Shown: positions 1 to 23,733 of the stretch, piece by piece
Layout: the number at the start of each line of letters is the position of its first letter
Numbering within the stretch: the stretch's first letter is position 1
DNA from: Zygnema cylindricum
Taxonomy: Eukaryota > Streptophyta > Zygnematophyceae > Zygnematales > Zygnemataceae
Assembly: GCA_037447655.1 (NCBI GenBank)
Contig: JBBHKE010001847.1
Coordinates: forward strand, 106,918-170,917
DNA: 64,000 bases
Direction of reading: 5' to 3'
Made by a program: the position numbers and the translations under genes
The notes under the pieces: generated by a model
The model's database searches: none
The model's input: the letters and a program-made list of their open reading frames with translations, nothing else
What the model was told of the DNA's origin: nothing

Positions 1-2339
1 CAGTTACTGAATGTCCTGGGAGCCGTCTACCGCTACAAGAAAATCAAGGTATTTTTTCGAACTGTAACATGCCAGAAATGTGGGAAACATAGATTAAATG
101 CTCAAAAGTTTCAAAATCCTTCGAGATAATGAGTAAATAAGGTTGACATTCGACGCTCAAAGTTCCAAATCATTCGCCAAAATGGCTGATTGGATAAGAT
201 CGATTAGTGAAGTATATCGGCGGCTGTGAGAATGAGTCCCATGAGAGTTTTAAATTAATAATAAAAAAAAGAGAGATATTTTTAGTTTTCCAATGTGGGC
301 TCTAGCATCATGAGAGAATCTTCTGTCGAATTTCACTCTATAATATTCAGCTACTTTGAATCAGGAAGAATCATCAAATACGAGTACATTTCGGTAGGGC
401 TGATTCAAAAACATCCAGTGCATCGTATAGACTGAAAGAGTGTTTTACCAGGGCGCTAAAAGTTGAGTAGGAATTCAGCAACTAACTCTGTGAATGGTTT
501 TGATTCCAGGAAATGAGTCCCGAGGAGAGAAAGAAAGTCGTTCCTCGTACTATAATGCTTGGTGGGAAAGCATTTGCAACATATACTCAGGCGAAGCGCA
601 TTGTGAAGCTCGTGACTGATGTAGGACGTGTCGTAAATAACGATCCAGATATAGGAAATCTGCTGAAGGTCTGTCTCATCTCGTCAAACCAAGATTCTTC
701 AAAAACGCATGAAGCAATCTTCTCGTTCTCTTTCGTTTTTTTTTACTTGTGTTTATGACGAATCGGAAACTGATGGCGAGATTCAATAAACATGCTGGCT
801 TGTCATTTTCTTGCAGACCTCAATGCCATTATATGAAGCTCCGTTGTGAGTATAACAGGAATCAAAGGATTCTCTGCATCAAGCCAAAGCATTGCTATGA
901 GAAGAACATGCCCATGGAATTTATTCTCCTGATCCAGCTTGGATAAATCCTTATCTTTTCCAGTCTCTAACCTTGCCCCTTCTCAAATTGTATTACAGGT
1001 GATATTTATCCCCAATTACAATGTGACTGTGGCTGAGTTGGCCATTCCTGCGAGTGAGCTCTCACAGCACATCAGTACAGCCGGTATGGAGGCAAGTGGG
1101 ACAAGTAACATGAAGTTTGCCTTGAATGGCTGCCTTATTATTGGTACCCTCGACGGAGCAAACGTAGAAATCCGGGAGGAAATTGGCCAGGAAAACTTTT
1201 TCTTGTTTGGAGCCGAAGCAGGAGATATTGCACGTCTTCGCAAGGAAAGGGAGGAAGGAAAGGTGAGGCAGGCATTACTTATGCTTCTGAACACCAGCAT
1301 CACTATGGAACTATCCGCAGATCACTTTGTGCCAAGAAAAATTATAGGCAGGAAAGTGTGGTAATGAAAACAGAAACAAAATTTAAGAAAAAAACCCACC
1401 TTGTCTTTACCTCACAATAGATGGCCAAATGTTATTTGAATTGGGAGTTATCAGCGAGGAAGAAAAGGCAAACAGACCTTGCACTCAACTGTTACACTTA
1501 GGATTGGTATGCTTCGTTCGGGACTTCATTCTTCCCAAGCGTAATACCAACAAATTAGCTTTGCGATTTCTAAATGAATTAAGCTTACTGGATAATTTTT
1601 TATTTGACAGATTGTTCCTCACAGAACGTGTGCGATTGTTTTGGCAAAATTTAATCTGTATATCTGCATCCTTTTTTATATGCATATACTTACCAACCCT
1701 GGTCTTATGTCGCAGTTTACACCCGATCCACGTTTCGAAGAGGCTAAAGAGTACATTCGGAAAGGCACATTCGGTGCATATGATTACAACCCTCTCCTAG
1801 ACTCGCTTGAAGGAAACAGCGGCTATGGTCGGGGGGATTATTTTTTGGTCGGTTATGATTTCCCAGCTTACATTGACTGCCAGGAAAAAGTCGACACGGT
1901 GTATGTGTAAGTTTGCTATACTGCCCATCGCCATTAGAGATATTCACTCTAATTCAAGTGAGTGTCTACTGATCGAAATCATAAACTAGTGTCAATAACA
2001 TTACTTAAGTGCTCCATCATAAGCGGCGCGGTAAAACATAATTTTCAGTAGTTCATTTTAACTAAGTGTTAACGCTAATAATTCACCAACTCTTCTAGGG
2101 ATGGGCGGTGTTCCTCGCTCTGTCCAACTGAATGGAAAATTGAGGATGGAGTTTGATTTTTCGTTGGCTATGCCATCACCTAAAACATCTGCTAGCTGTT
2201 CATTGGTCGCAGGAATAAAGACCAGTGGAACAAAATGTCAATCCTCAGCACAGCGGGAGCAGGGAAATTCAGCAGCGATCGGACAATCCGCCAATATGCG
2301 TCTGACATCTGGCAGATCAAGCCGTGTGCAGTGCCATAA
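1..2339 (+). CDS. PHS: Alpha-glucan phosphorylase, C-terminal part (5 exons, 5' end outside window)
   Basis: Exons inferred at 1-48, 510-668, 999-1262, 1716-1906 and 2213-2339 (stop TAA); every junction is GT-AG and the codon phases agree. The enzyme (glycosyltransferase family 35) releases glucose-1-phosphate from the non-reducing ends of alpha-1,4-glucans. Visible family blocks are [32 protein letters not shown], the pyridoxal-phosphate loop [10 protein letters not shown] with its lysine, [11 protein letters not shown] and the closing [15 protein letters not shown]. The wording is of the plant type rather than the animal type. The last exon lies in a different frame from the longest open frame at 2101-2343, which is a shadow. 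The N-terminus and the insertion that separates plastidic from cytosolic plant isozymes lie upstream of the window, so the compartment cannot be told. The last exon is supported by phase (2+1) and by the conserved C-terminal block. Confidence 0.93.
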
Positions 2340-4189
2340 ATAATCAACAATGACCTCATAATGGACACTCGCAACATTTATTTTTCGCTGAAACACTTTC
2401 CACAATAGTTCTCTCAGCTGATCGGAGATGATGCACAATTTCCTTGCAGGGTCGATGGGTTCTAGGAACAATGTAGCATTCGAATTAATGGGTGGGCCAA
2501 ATGGGCCAGAGAAACTTGCGTGGCGGGATTATAAGGTTTAGCGTGTAAAATTGTCAATTACTGAGAATCGTTTTTTCTATTTTTTGAAGATTTCCAAGAA
2601 CTCGGGAATTCTCTTTGATGGGATGTTTTTTGTTTTCCTACAGATAATGCAAAAGAATGTCAGCCACCATTTCTGAAAAATTGATTGCGATTAAAGGTAG
2701 AAGAATAATTCTTGTAAAACAATTTCTAGTGGCGTTTGAAGTTGCTGAATCGGTATGAGGATGTTCTGTGTTCTAAATGTCTTGTTTCTGGGTTGTTTGA
2801 TGGGTATTGTCAACTGTTCTAACGAAGTTTACCGTCGTGCTTTTAAAAGGACAATGGCAATGTGGAATACAACAATGTACTTCACCTTGCGTCTACTGGT
2901 AGGGAGTTTGGGCAAAGGAACTTGGCAGTTCTGAGTTGCATTGGCCTACGTGTTCAAAGTCAACATTAACAATTTGACTGATTTTTCCTCCTTTCAGGTC
3001 ATTATTGTCACCAAAATTTTCAACTTCGCAATTAGCGAAACAAAAGTATTCTAGAAGTAATTGTGAGGGTAAGGAAAAGCAGGTTTTGTTTCACAATGTT
3101 TGTCAAACTAGTGATTGTATGCGTATGCTTACTACCTGGAAAATGAGTGTAAAAAAAAAAAAGTGTAGAGCTCAATGAGCTACATTTAAACTTACAGTAA
3201 CCTCTCTGTTTTTACAACGTCGTATTATTTTAGAGCCACAAACGAAGGACAGGATACTCATTATCAGAAAAGCACTATTGAAACAAATACAAACAATCTA
3301 ACAAATTTTCGTTGTTAGCAAAACTGGTTAGGCTTGTCTCAAAAAACTTGTAGACAACTAATTGAGCCTAGCATAAAATGAAATTAGATAGCCAAATTGA
3401 TTTAGCTTTGTAAAAGTAGATGTTTAAAGAGCTCTATTCTCATTTGGCCTTGGAGAATTTTCGGCAAGAACATTCGGCAAAGTCAAAGATCTCATTTGTT
3501 CTCTGAAAGTGGCAGTAGGAACCATATATTTAGGTTGAAATTAAAAAGATAGATATATATATATATATAAAATAATATAATATATAAAATAATAAATATA
3601 TATATTGCAGATGAAGAAAAAACAATCTCAAACACATATTGGTAGGTGCTCCATAAAGTCCGAAATTCAACCATGTCTTTCGTACTCTGTTTTCCAAATT
3701 TGCCAAACAGTGGGGATTATGGTCGTCGCGAAGGCAGATGAAATCCGTTACAGAGCGGAGCAGCAGCATAGAATGCATCACCTCGTGACTTCTTATGCCA
3801 GTTTTCTAAAATTGATTGATATTCGAACACACGTTGGCATGGCTCACTTCAAGGGGTAGCTTATGCAATCACAATTTATCAATTCCACATATTGATTAAA
3901 TAAATATATAAACATATAGATAATGTGCATCCTTACTTGAGATAAACTTTTTTAAAACTGCAAACTCCGTTGGAGCGGACATTTAACTGTTAATTGGCGT
4001 GAAATAAATTAACTAAAAACCTTTTTCAGGATGAGAGAGGCACTTCTCAGATGTCACCAACATTTATAACCGGAATACATTCTATTCCTAGAAGAGGAGC
4101 TAACACTGTTTACTTGCTAAACCGTTACTGTAGCCTAGCTATGACTGTATGTACATGAATAAGCATCTAAATTGGTTGAATAACGCTAA
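2340..4189. other. Convergent intergenic region between phosphorylase and FtsH
   Basis: About 1.85 kb separates two stop codons that face each other, so both 3' UTRs should lie here. I see no conserved coding block. An AT-alternating tract lies at about 3549-3605. Short open frames at 3492-3859 are AT-rich and have no recognisable domain. Confidence 0.6.
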
Positions 4190-15433
<11,244 letters not shown>

Positions 15434-16046
15434 AGATGAAAAGTTACTGGAGCAAGAATGTGTGAAGTGTAATGAATCCTTTACCCTTCCTAAACAATTT
15501 GGACGTTCCTATTAGCTAGTACAGGAGTTTGAGTTTCAGCCACTGTGCTAAAGAGCAGCAAAATTGTAAGAAGTAAAAAATGAAAGAACTAAAAAGTAGA
15601 TGTAATAACTGTTGTGGCAATGCAGTAACATAATAGTTTACAAACGCTCTACAAAAGCTGTAGTAAGTAGTGCAAATCAATATGCACAAGCAGAAAAAAC
15701 AATCACTCACAACATTATCTCATAGAGATGCCTCTCCTAATCCTATACTCTTTCTACATTCCAAATTCTAAGCCTTCATTCATTCGACTTTCAGGGAGCT
15801 CCTACAGAAACTTCAAGATAACAGTCCCAAGATAAAAATCTTCTCTGTGTATCGGCGTATCGTTATCAGCGGCCAAAGGCCTAGCAAATCAGGTTTTATG
15901 CGTGCACACGTGTCCGACTGACATTTGGACTTTGGAGACAGCCAATCGAAAGGGATTTGAGAAACGCGCAAACCTAATTTTGTATTCCTTGCAGGCAAAA
16001 ACGTGAGCAAGTACCGAATATTACGTACGAATGAAATAAAAATTTA
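15434..16046. other. FtsH upstream region
   Basis: About 600 bp between the FtsH start codon and the first family A element. It should hold the FtsH 5' UTR and promoter, but I see no confident TATA box or other named site. Its far end is followed directly by a transposable element. Confidence 0.4.
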
Positions 16047-16904
16047 GGGTAAGTCCCCATGTACTTGTAACTTAGCGAACTTACTTTTAATTTTAGCGCG
16101 GATCCGCCGGACCCGGTTTTCAAGTGTCCCCATGTGTAAAAACGTCATCGTAACTTATGTTTGTGACGATTGTAAACGTCGACAATACCTGTGACGACTG
16201 TCAGTGTCTACAATCTGTGTTGTCGCACGGTATTTTTGGGAACTGCTTGTGACGTCGCATGTTTTACCGTGACGTTGTAGACGTACCGCCTTCCAGCGTG
16301 TGCCGTTTCACGGTTGAAGAAGATGCGCTTTGCCTTCGCGTCGCCTATCCGGTCGACGTGAAATGGCATCGGAATTTCGAGACCCGTGCAAAAAAAAAAA
16401 ACTACGTACCGTTTCACGGTTAAAGAAGATGCGCTTTGCCTTCGCGTCGCCTATCCGATCGACGTGAAATGGCATCAGAATTTCGAGAGGCAAAAAAAAA
16501 CTACGTACTGGACAAAGCCAAACAGATTGTGTACTTTTTTTCGTCGTATTGAACGCAAACTAACAAAACATAGCGAATTCTGTACTTTTTTTGTCCTTGA
16601 AAATCGTATGAAAAATTACGAAAGTTACGGATATGTTTCTATTTGTTTATCGAAAATACATAGTTTTAAAACACATCACGCATGTGTTTTAAACATAAGT
16701 TTGAAGATGACGTTTTTTGTCGTGGAAGTGGGTCGAAAAACACAAGACGACAATTTTTTGTATATCCTAGGTTCAAGAATGACGCAAATTGTACTCTACA
16801 AATTTGCGATTCCTTCGTACGGTTGCAATTTAAGCAGTACGGCACTAAGTTTTATAGGAAAACGACAGAAAAAAACCCTTACTTATACACATGGGGACAT
16901 ACCC
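16047..16904. mobile_element. Family A inverted-repeat element (PIF/Harbinger-like MITE), copy A1
   Basis: Left end GGGTAAGTCCCCATGT and right end ACATGGGGACATACCC are inverted repeats; the flanks are TTA (16044-16046) and TTG (16905-16907). Copy A3 shows the clean TAA duplication, so a TWA target is likely. The interior is rich in GTGACG and GTAAACGTC blocks and has no transposase frame. A 106 bp tandem duplication lies at about 16303-16510 (CCGTTTCACGGTT, then AGAAGATGCGCTTTGCC). Confidence 0.7.
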
Positions 16905-16923
16905 TTGGTGCAAAACTTATTAA

Positions 16924-17168
16924 GGCCATATTTCCAGGTAAATTGCAACTTAGCAAGTTTACTTTGAAATTCTAGCGAAAATTCTACCTACACGGATTTT
17001 GGTGTCCCACTTCGCAATTGCATAATAAAAAAAATCGTAACCTACGGAGGTGACGATTGTATACGTTTACAATACCTGTGACGCTTGTCAACGTCTACAA
17101 TCTGTGTTGTCGCACGTTATTATTTGTTCCTGCTTGTGACGTTGCATGACTTTTCGTGACATTGTAGA
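16924..17168. mobile_element. Family A copy A2, left end only
   Basis: Starts after TAA (16921-16923) with GGCCATATTTCCAGG. It keeps the family order AACTTAGCAAG, GTGACGATTGTATACG, CTACAATCTGTGTTGTCGCAC and GACATTGTAGAC. Similarity stops at about 17168, where the large palindrome begins. No matching right end is seen after 23533. Confidence 0.6.
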
Positions 17169-17579
17169 CTCAACTAAATTGCGGGATTCACATTTAGAAA
17201 AAAAGGTAAAACGATATGGTGTGAAAACGATACCTTTTTTTGTCCGCCGTGAAATAGCACGTGACGCTAGCCTACGTCAATTAACGTCTCGTGACATAAA
17301 TCACTTGTCCGTACGAAAAATAAACGCTCGGAAGACATGATATGTACGAAGCCTTCCAAATCAAACTGTACTGCCACACAACCGTTTGTACAGACCGATA
17401 ATAACCCCTGAGGAACTTAGAACCTGACAAAAAAAAAACAACAAAGGAACAAGCGGACACCTCCAACGAATCATCTCTTCCTTTTACTTTCAGCGTTCTA
17501 AAATTTTGATAATCCAAGCAAAACTTTCCCAAGCAAAGGCTTTTCTTTTATCCTTGTTTACCTTGACAATCTCCATCGG

Positions 17580-18130
17580 TTGCTAGTCGTCGCTCACTCC
17601 CAAGGATTCTTTACCCTCACCCTTTATTGGTTATCTTTTTTTTTTTTACAACTTAATATTAAATTTGTAACTTTTGATGAATGTTTGGATTTTAAAGTTA
17701 ATTGTGTTACAGTGACCTACATAAATTGTAATGACAGGCTAAAAAAGCTTCGTATTTATAAAGATTTAATCTTTTTATAATTTTCTGTTCATGCTCATTA
17801 ATTTCGTTATAAATATAATCGCTACTTTTTATAAATTACGCTATAATTATTATAAATTTATAAGGTGAATCGTCTAAATTTTGATTGATACAATTAATAA
17901 GCCGTTGTAAAGTAATATTTGATTTATGTACAGATTTTGAATGTAAAATCTTTAGATAATCTAAATCTATATAAGGGCTAATTTGATAAAAATGTATAAA
18001 ATCTACATTATCATAACTTGTAGTATAATAGATACATTTATTATAACTGTATTTGAATATACTATCTTTATTAAGAAAAAATATTATTTGTGACAATCTA
18101 AACTTTTATAAATATATTATTTAAAATATC
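17580..18130 (-). pseudogene. Unrecognised AT-rich ORF, left arm copy
   Basis: Reading on the minus strand from about 18096, the frame gives a Tyr/Asn/Ile/Lys-rich product with NKDSIFKYSYNKCIYYT and SNITLQRLINCINQNLDDSP. It stops at TAA near 17836 and then continues with recognisable matches to the other arm (YIYNEINEHE). The same words occur in the right arm, so this was probably coding before the inverted duplication. No family is recognised. Confidence 0.4.
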
Positions 18131-18774
18131 TTAGCAAAGCCTTTTTTTTTTTTTTAAAGTCATGTTGAGTCTTTTAGTATGCATGCATCGACCGGCGTTG
18201 GGGTTTATATAATTTGTTGTTCCAAAGCTACCTTTAAATTCCAAATGTATGATTATTTTTACTTTTTTAATGAAAAGACTATAACTCATGCACATATTCG
18301 TTTAATAAGATTTTTAAAGCATTAATGTTTCTTTTATTAGTGCAGTTTGTAAAACCTACAACAGAATTACCCTGAATGAAATTTTATTGAGATCTTATGC
18401 TTTCAGCTTAAGACTTAACTAAAACATAATTTTTTGTCCTTTAAATATTAACAACTATATTTCCAGTTAAAACTTTTAATTCATTTAATGCATTTTTTTT
18501 TAATAGCTGGAATATGTATTTTGATCAATAATTGTTATTTTTCCATTATATTTATATAAAATTTTATAAAGTCAAAAATGAATATGCCAAATAACTAGTG
18601 TATCTTTCCAAGGAATTAGATTGTTTTATAGACTATAAGTTAAACCATTTAATTGAAATAACTTTAGTGTGAGAATTCACACACACCATATCGCCACTAA
18701 CACACCCACTCTCATTTTTTGCCATTTACTACTTGTACAAACATGTTGTAAACAAGCGAGGGAGACACACGAAA

Positions 18775-20042
18775 ATGGACGACCTCAAATTTTATATTTT
18801 TAGTCAAATTTCACACGAAGATACGCCTCCAAATTGACATGTCACGAGAGGTGAAGCGGAACGAGATCGTTGGACAAAATATGAAATACAAGTTTTGTTC
18901 GTTAGTTAGTCAAACTCCAAAAAAACCTGAGAAACATTGCACCAAATAGCAATGGCAAAAAATCGCCACTGCGTCAGTCAACAACAAGACAGCAAAAGAA
19001 GTTCAATTGCTTCATCTAAACAAAAACTAAACTACGATAAAAAAAATATAAAGGTTCAATGAAGAGGGAGAAAAAAATAGGGGAAAAACCTCAATGGGAC
19101 ATTTTTTTTCACATTAGACATTATTTTACATTGTCACTTTAACACTGAAAAGGTGGACGGGGAGAATTTAGAGCGATTCGAGATATAGCAAGTAATAATG
19201 CGAGAAAAAAAATCAATTCACGAAAACGAGTGATACCTCAAAATGAGACACCAAATCATGGGAGGCAAAACTTAAACCAACATGAACCTAGTCTAAAGAA
19301 ACATAAGCAACCTATTACCGAGGGTGAGATTAACGACGATGAAAAAAGACAAAAAGCAACAAAGGTGCGGGGCAGTCAAATTCTGGTGGACGAATTAACA
19401 AATGAGAAAAAAAAATGGATGGAAAAAATGAAGAATTTGGTGAGGAATATTACGTGTTTTCTCTAGGTAAAAGTCATGCTCAACCTTTAATTCCGGATGA
19501 ATGGTGCACAAGGCAATTAAGCGACGCTAATGACAACAAATTAGAGTGCGAAATGTCGGGGGGCTTCTAACATCGCAGAAAACAGGGTTAGAGAAGTGTA
19601 CAGCTCGCCAAAGAGCTGCAAATCTCCACGCCAACAAAATCAACTTCTAGCTGGAAGACAACAAGCATTCTGATTTAGTGTCGATGCATCGAAAATCACG
19701 AACCTTTTAAGAGCAACAATTAATGGATTTCTTGAGGATGAAGAAAACAATACTTCGTTCCAAATAAATGATGATTTAAATAGGTCGGAAGAAATAATTT
19801 ATGATATTATCAATAAGGCATATCAATACCACAAAGAGAAAATGGAGGCAATACAAAGGTCTAACGAAACTAAAACAGAGTTGATCGAGCGTCGACTAGC
19901 TTTCGACATAGAGTGTCGACTGAAAGACGAATTAGATAAAAGGGAACAAAAACAAAAACAAAATGAGAGATAATAACATATGGTAGCAATTCGCGAGAGA
20001 GAAATAAAACTTGAAGAAATAAAGGTCAAGGGATGCGTCTAA
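18775..20042 (+). pseudogene. SANT/Myb-like DNA-binding protein gene, left arm copy, broken
   Basis: Starts with ATG GAC GAC CTC and reads MDDLKFYIFSQISHEDTPPN, then a stop, then ERDRWTKYEIQVLF, typical of a SANT/Myb-like (trihelix-type) helix with its Trp. Further on, in other frames, come EKKKWMEKMKNL and a long charged coiled coil (HKEKMEAIQRSNE, RRLAFDIECRLKDELDKR, REREIKLEEIKVKG). This Myb-plus-coiled-coil layout is what the accessory protein of PIF/Harbinger elements looks like. Stops and frameshifts at 18835, 18908 and beyond show that it is dead. The family call is inference from composition and layout. Confidence 0.5.
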
Positions 20043-20639
20043 AATTAGAGTGTGCCAAACGCGGAGTCAACTACTAGAAACACGAAGTAAGTAAGGTTCA
20101 ATTTAGGTAGGTAGTTTTGTACAGGTTTCTTGTAGTTGTAATTTAATATATCACAACAAAGACTGTACATTTGAAAAAACCATCAATAGTTTATATTAAA
20201 AAATTGTATATTTGAGAAAACCATCAATAGTTCATATTAAGAATGAGCAGTCGCAAACCTAACCGAACAGCCAAAACAATACGAGCTCCGTTTTTTACGT
20301 GTATTTAACATTTATTATAGTCCGTGTCTACATCTAATTTAAACAAAAAAATGTTTAAAACTACAAACATTACTTTAAGACGTCTAAATTTGGCAGCATA
20401 AGTGATAAAATTATATGTAGATACGGATAATAAACAACGTCAAAACGGAGCTCAGATTGCTTTGGCTATTCGGTTAGGAATTGCGACTGATCATTTTTAA
20501 TATGAACTATTGATGGTTTTTTCAAATGTAAAGTATTTGTTGAAATCCATTAAATTACAAGTGTAGGAAACATGTAAAAAAATAACCTACATTGAACTTT
20601 ACCTACTGCGTGTTTTTAGTAGTTCACTCAGCGCTTGAC

Positions 20640-21950
20640 AGACTCCAATTTTAGACGCATCTCGATTTCCTCAAGTTTTATTTCGCTCTTACGAATTGCT
20701 ACCATACGTTCTTCTCTCTTATTTTTTTTCTATTTTTGTTCCTTTTTATCTTTTTAGTCTTTCATTCGACACTCTAAGTCGAAAGCTAGTCGACGCTCAA
20801 TCAACTATGTTTAGGTTTTTTTAGACCTTTGTATTGCCTCTATTTCTCTTTGTGAGATTGATCCGTCTTATAGATAATTCCCGAGATTATTCCTACCAAC
20901 CCATTTAAATCATCATTTCCTTATAACGAGGCATTGTTTTTTTTATCTTCAAAACCTTTTTAATTCTTGCTCCCACATGGTTCGAGATTTTCAATGCATC
21001 AAGATTAAATTAGAATGTTGGTTGTATTCACGCTAGGGGTTGTTTTGGTTGGCGTGGAGATTTTAGGCTCTTTGGCGAGCTTAACACCTCTTTAACCCTC
21101 TTTTCTACGGTGTTAGAAGCCCACCTCAACATTTCGCACTCTTTTTCGTCGTCATTAGCGCAACTTTTTTACCTTTGTGCACCATTCATCCGAAATTATA
21201 GGTTGTGCATGACTTTTATCTAGAGAAAATACGTCATTTTCCTTACCAATGTCTTATTTCTTCCATCCACTCTCTCTTTGTTTTTCTCACATGTTAATAT
21301 CATCCTCCAGAATTTGACTGCCCCGCACCACTGTTGCATTTTGTCTTCTTTCATCGTCGTTAATCTCACCCTCTGTAATTTGGTTGCTTATGTTTCTCTA
21401 GACCAAGTTCCTGTCGGTTGAAGTTTTCCCTTTTTTGATTTGGTATCTCGTTTTTAGGTGTCACTCGTCGCATTAGTACTTGCTATATCTCGAATCGCTC
21501 AAAATTATTCCCGTCCACCTTTCAGCCTCTAAGTGTCAAAGCGTTAGTGTAGAATATGATCTACTATGAAAAAGAATGTCCCATTGAGGTTCTTCCACTA
21601 TTTTTTTCTCCCTCCTCATTGCATCTTTATAAATTATTTTTTCAACGCTTAGTTTTTGTTTACATGAAGCAATGGAACGCCTATTGTTGATTGGCAGTTG
21701 ACTGACGGTAGTTGCGATTTTCAGCCATTGCTCTTTCTACAATGTTTCCCTGGGTTTTTTTGGAGTTTGACCAACTAACCAACAAAAATTTCATTCCATG
21801 TTTTGTCCAACGATCTCGTTCTGGTTCACCTCTCGTGACATGTCTATTTGGAGGAGTATCTTCGTGTGAAATTTGACTGAAAACTATAAGGTTGATGTTG
21901 TCTATTTTTGGGTATTTCCCTCGTTTGTTTAAAACATGTCTGTACAAGTA
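20640..21950 (-). pseudogene. SANT/Myb-like DNA-binding protein gene, right arm copy, broken
   Basis: Mirror of the left-arm gene. On the minus strand 21947-21681 is open and reads FSQISHEDTPPNRHVTRGE, then ERDRWTKHGMKFLLVSWSNS. This copy keeps residues that are stops in the left arm (Arg after PPN, Trp after LLVS). The inner coiled-coil part (RRLAF, REERMVAIRKSEIKLEE-like words) is broken by other changes. The two arms have therefore decayed independently since duplication. Confidence 0.5.
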
Positions 21951-22559
21951 GTAAATGGCAAAAAATGGGAGTAGGTGTGTTTCTGGGGATAGGGTGTGTG
22001 TGATTTAGAATCATAAACTTTTTTTAATTAAATGGTTTACCTTATAGTATAAAAGACGATTTAATTCTTTGGAAGATAAACTAGTTTTAGCGCAGATTCA
22101 TTTTTTATTCATAAAACTTTATAAAAATATAATGGAAAAATAACAATTATTGATCAAAATACATATTCCAGCTATTAAAAAAAAATGCATCAAATGAATT
22201 AAGAGTTTTAATTGGAAATATAGTTGTTAATATTTTAGGGACAAAAAATTATGTTTTAGTTAAGTCTTAAGCATAAAGCATAGGATCTCAATAAAATTTC
22301 ATTCAGGTTAATTCTGTTTTAGGTTTACAAACTACAATAATAAAAGAAACAATAATGCTTTAAAATTCTTATGAAGCGAATATGTGCAAGAGTAATAGTC
22401 TTTTCATTAAAAAAGTAAAAATAAGCATACATCTAGAAGTTAAAAGTACCTCGGGAACAACAAATTATCTAAACCCCAACGCTGGTCCATGAATGCATAC
22501 TAAAAGACTCTACAAGATTTTAGAAGAAAAAAAAGGCTTTCCAAAGATATTTTAAATAA

Positions 22560-23100
22560 TATATTTATAAAGGTTTGATAATCACGAATAATCTTTTTTT
22601 TTAATAAAGATAGTTTATTCAAATACAGTTATAATAATTGTATTTATTATACTGCAAGTTATGATAATTTAGATTTTATACAATTATATCAAACTAGCCT
22701 TTATATAGATTTAGATTTTCTAAAGATTTTACATTCAAAATCTGTATATAAATCAAATATAACTTTACAGCGGCTTATTAATAGTATCAATCAAAATTTA
22801 GAAGATTCACCTTATAAATTTATAAAAATTATAGCGTAATGTATAAAAAATAACGGTTATATATATAATGAAATTAATGAGCATGAATTGAAAATTGTAA
22901 AAAGATTAAATTTTTATAAAAACGAAGCTTTTTAGCCTGTCATTACAGTTTATGTAAATCAGACTGCAACACAATTTACTTTAAAATCTAAACATTCATT
23001 AAAATTTAAACATTTATTAAAAGTTGCAAATTTAAAATTAAGTTGTAAAAAAAAAAACAACCAAAAAAAAGGTGAGGGTAAAGAAACCTTGAGAGTGAGC
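22560..23100 (+). pseudogene. Unrecognised AT-rich ORF, right arm copy
   Basis: Mirror of the ORF at 17580-18130. It reads KDSLFKYSYNNCIYYT, SNITLQRLINSINQNLEDSP and then a TAA at the same place as in the left arm. After the TAA the frame continues CIKNNGYIYNEINEHELK to EAF and another stop. It points outward, divergent from the SANT-like gene of the same arm. Confidence 0.4.
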
Positions 23101-23533
23101 GGCGACTAGCAACGGAAGGTGGTTTTGCTTGGGAAAATGTTGCTTGGTTTATCAAAATTTTGGAATGGTGAAAGTGAAAAGAAGAGACTATTCGTGTGAT
23201 GTGTTCGATTAGTCTTTTGCGCTTTTCTTTTCGGGCGCCTTAGGGTTGTTTTTTGGGCATGTTTTAAGTTCCTCCGGGGTTATTATCAATCTGTACAAAC
23301 GGTTGCGTGGCAGTACAGTTTGATTTGGAAGGCTTCGCACATATCACGTCCGCAAAGCGTTTACTTTTCATACGGACAAGTGGCTCATATCACGACACGC
23401 TAGTTCCACTAGGCTAACGTCACGTCCCATTTCACGGCTAACGTCACGTCCCATTTCACGGCGGACAAAAAAAAGTACCGTTTTTTATTATTCCGTACCG
23501 TTTTCCCCTTTTTCAAGTGTGAACCCCGCACAT

Positions 23534-23733
23534 GACATCGTATCCATACATGCGAAAATAGCCAAAAAAAAAGAAGGTTAAAATAGCTCTCACTTTAAAG
23601 TAAATAATGAAATTAGAAATGTTTTTGAAAACAATGCTCAAGAATAAGTAAGGGAGCAGTCATGGCTTCTTTTCGTTTACTATTGTTGTAGTATATTGAC
23701 TTTGTTGTTTTGGAAACGGTGACTGCATCGGCC
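23534..23733. other. Region upstream of nicastrin
   Basis: Only 200 bp lie between the palindrome end and the proposed nicastrin start codon, so the nicastrin promoter must be in this stretch or inside the palindrome arm. An upstream ATG at 23661 (MASFRLLLL, then TAG) could be a short upstream ORF or an earlier mis-start. Confidence 0.35.

Larger units (their letters stand above)
17181..23533. repeat. Giant palindrome (foldback structure), arms about 3.1 kb, spacer about 65 bp
   Basis: The left arm (17181 to about 20340) and right arm (about 20405 to 23533) are reverse complements along their whole length, with scattered substitutions and small indels. Anchor pairs read outside in: GTCCGCCGTGAAAT (17242 / 23460), GAAGCCTTCCAAATCAAACT (17349 / 23327), CACGAAGATACGCCTCC-like (18812 / 21858), and ACCATCAATAGTTCATATTAA (20220 / 20510, written here as a near match). 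The centre is near 20360. Each arm has an AT-rich outer half with an unknown ORF and an inner half with a SANT/Myb-like gene. No transposase is recognised. Confidence 0.93.

Noticed and set aside
2101-2343. 80-codon open frame at the phosphorylase end
   Set aside because: It overlaps the real last exon in another frame; the conserved FSSDRTI and SDIW words are in the other frame.
17836-18096. Organelle DNA insertion, because of the high AT and Tyr/Asn-rich frame
   Set aside because: No organelle gene family is recognised and the segment is an integral part of both palindrome arms.
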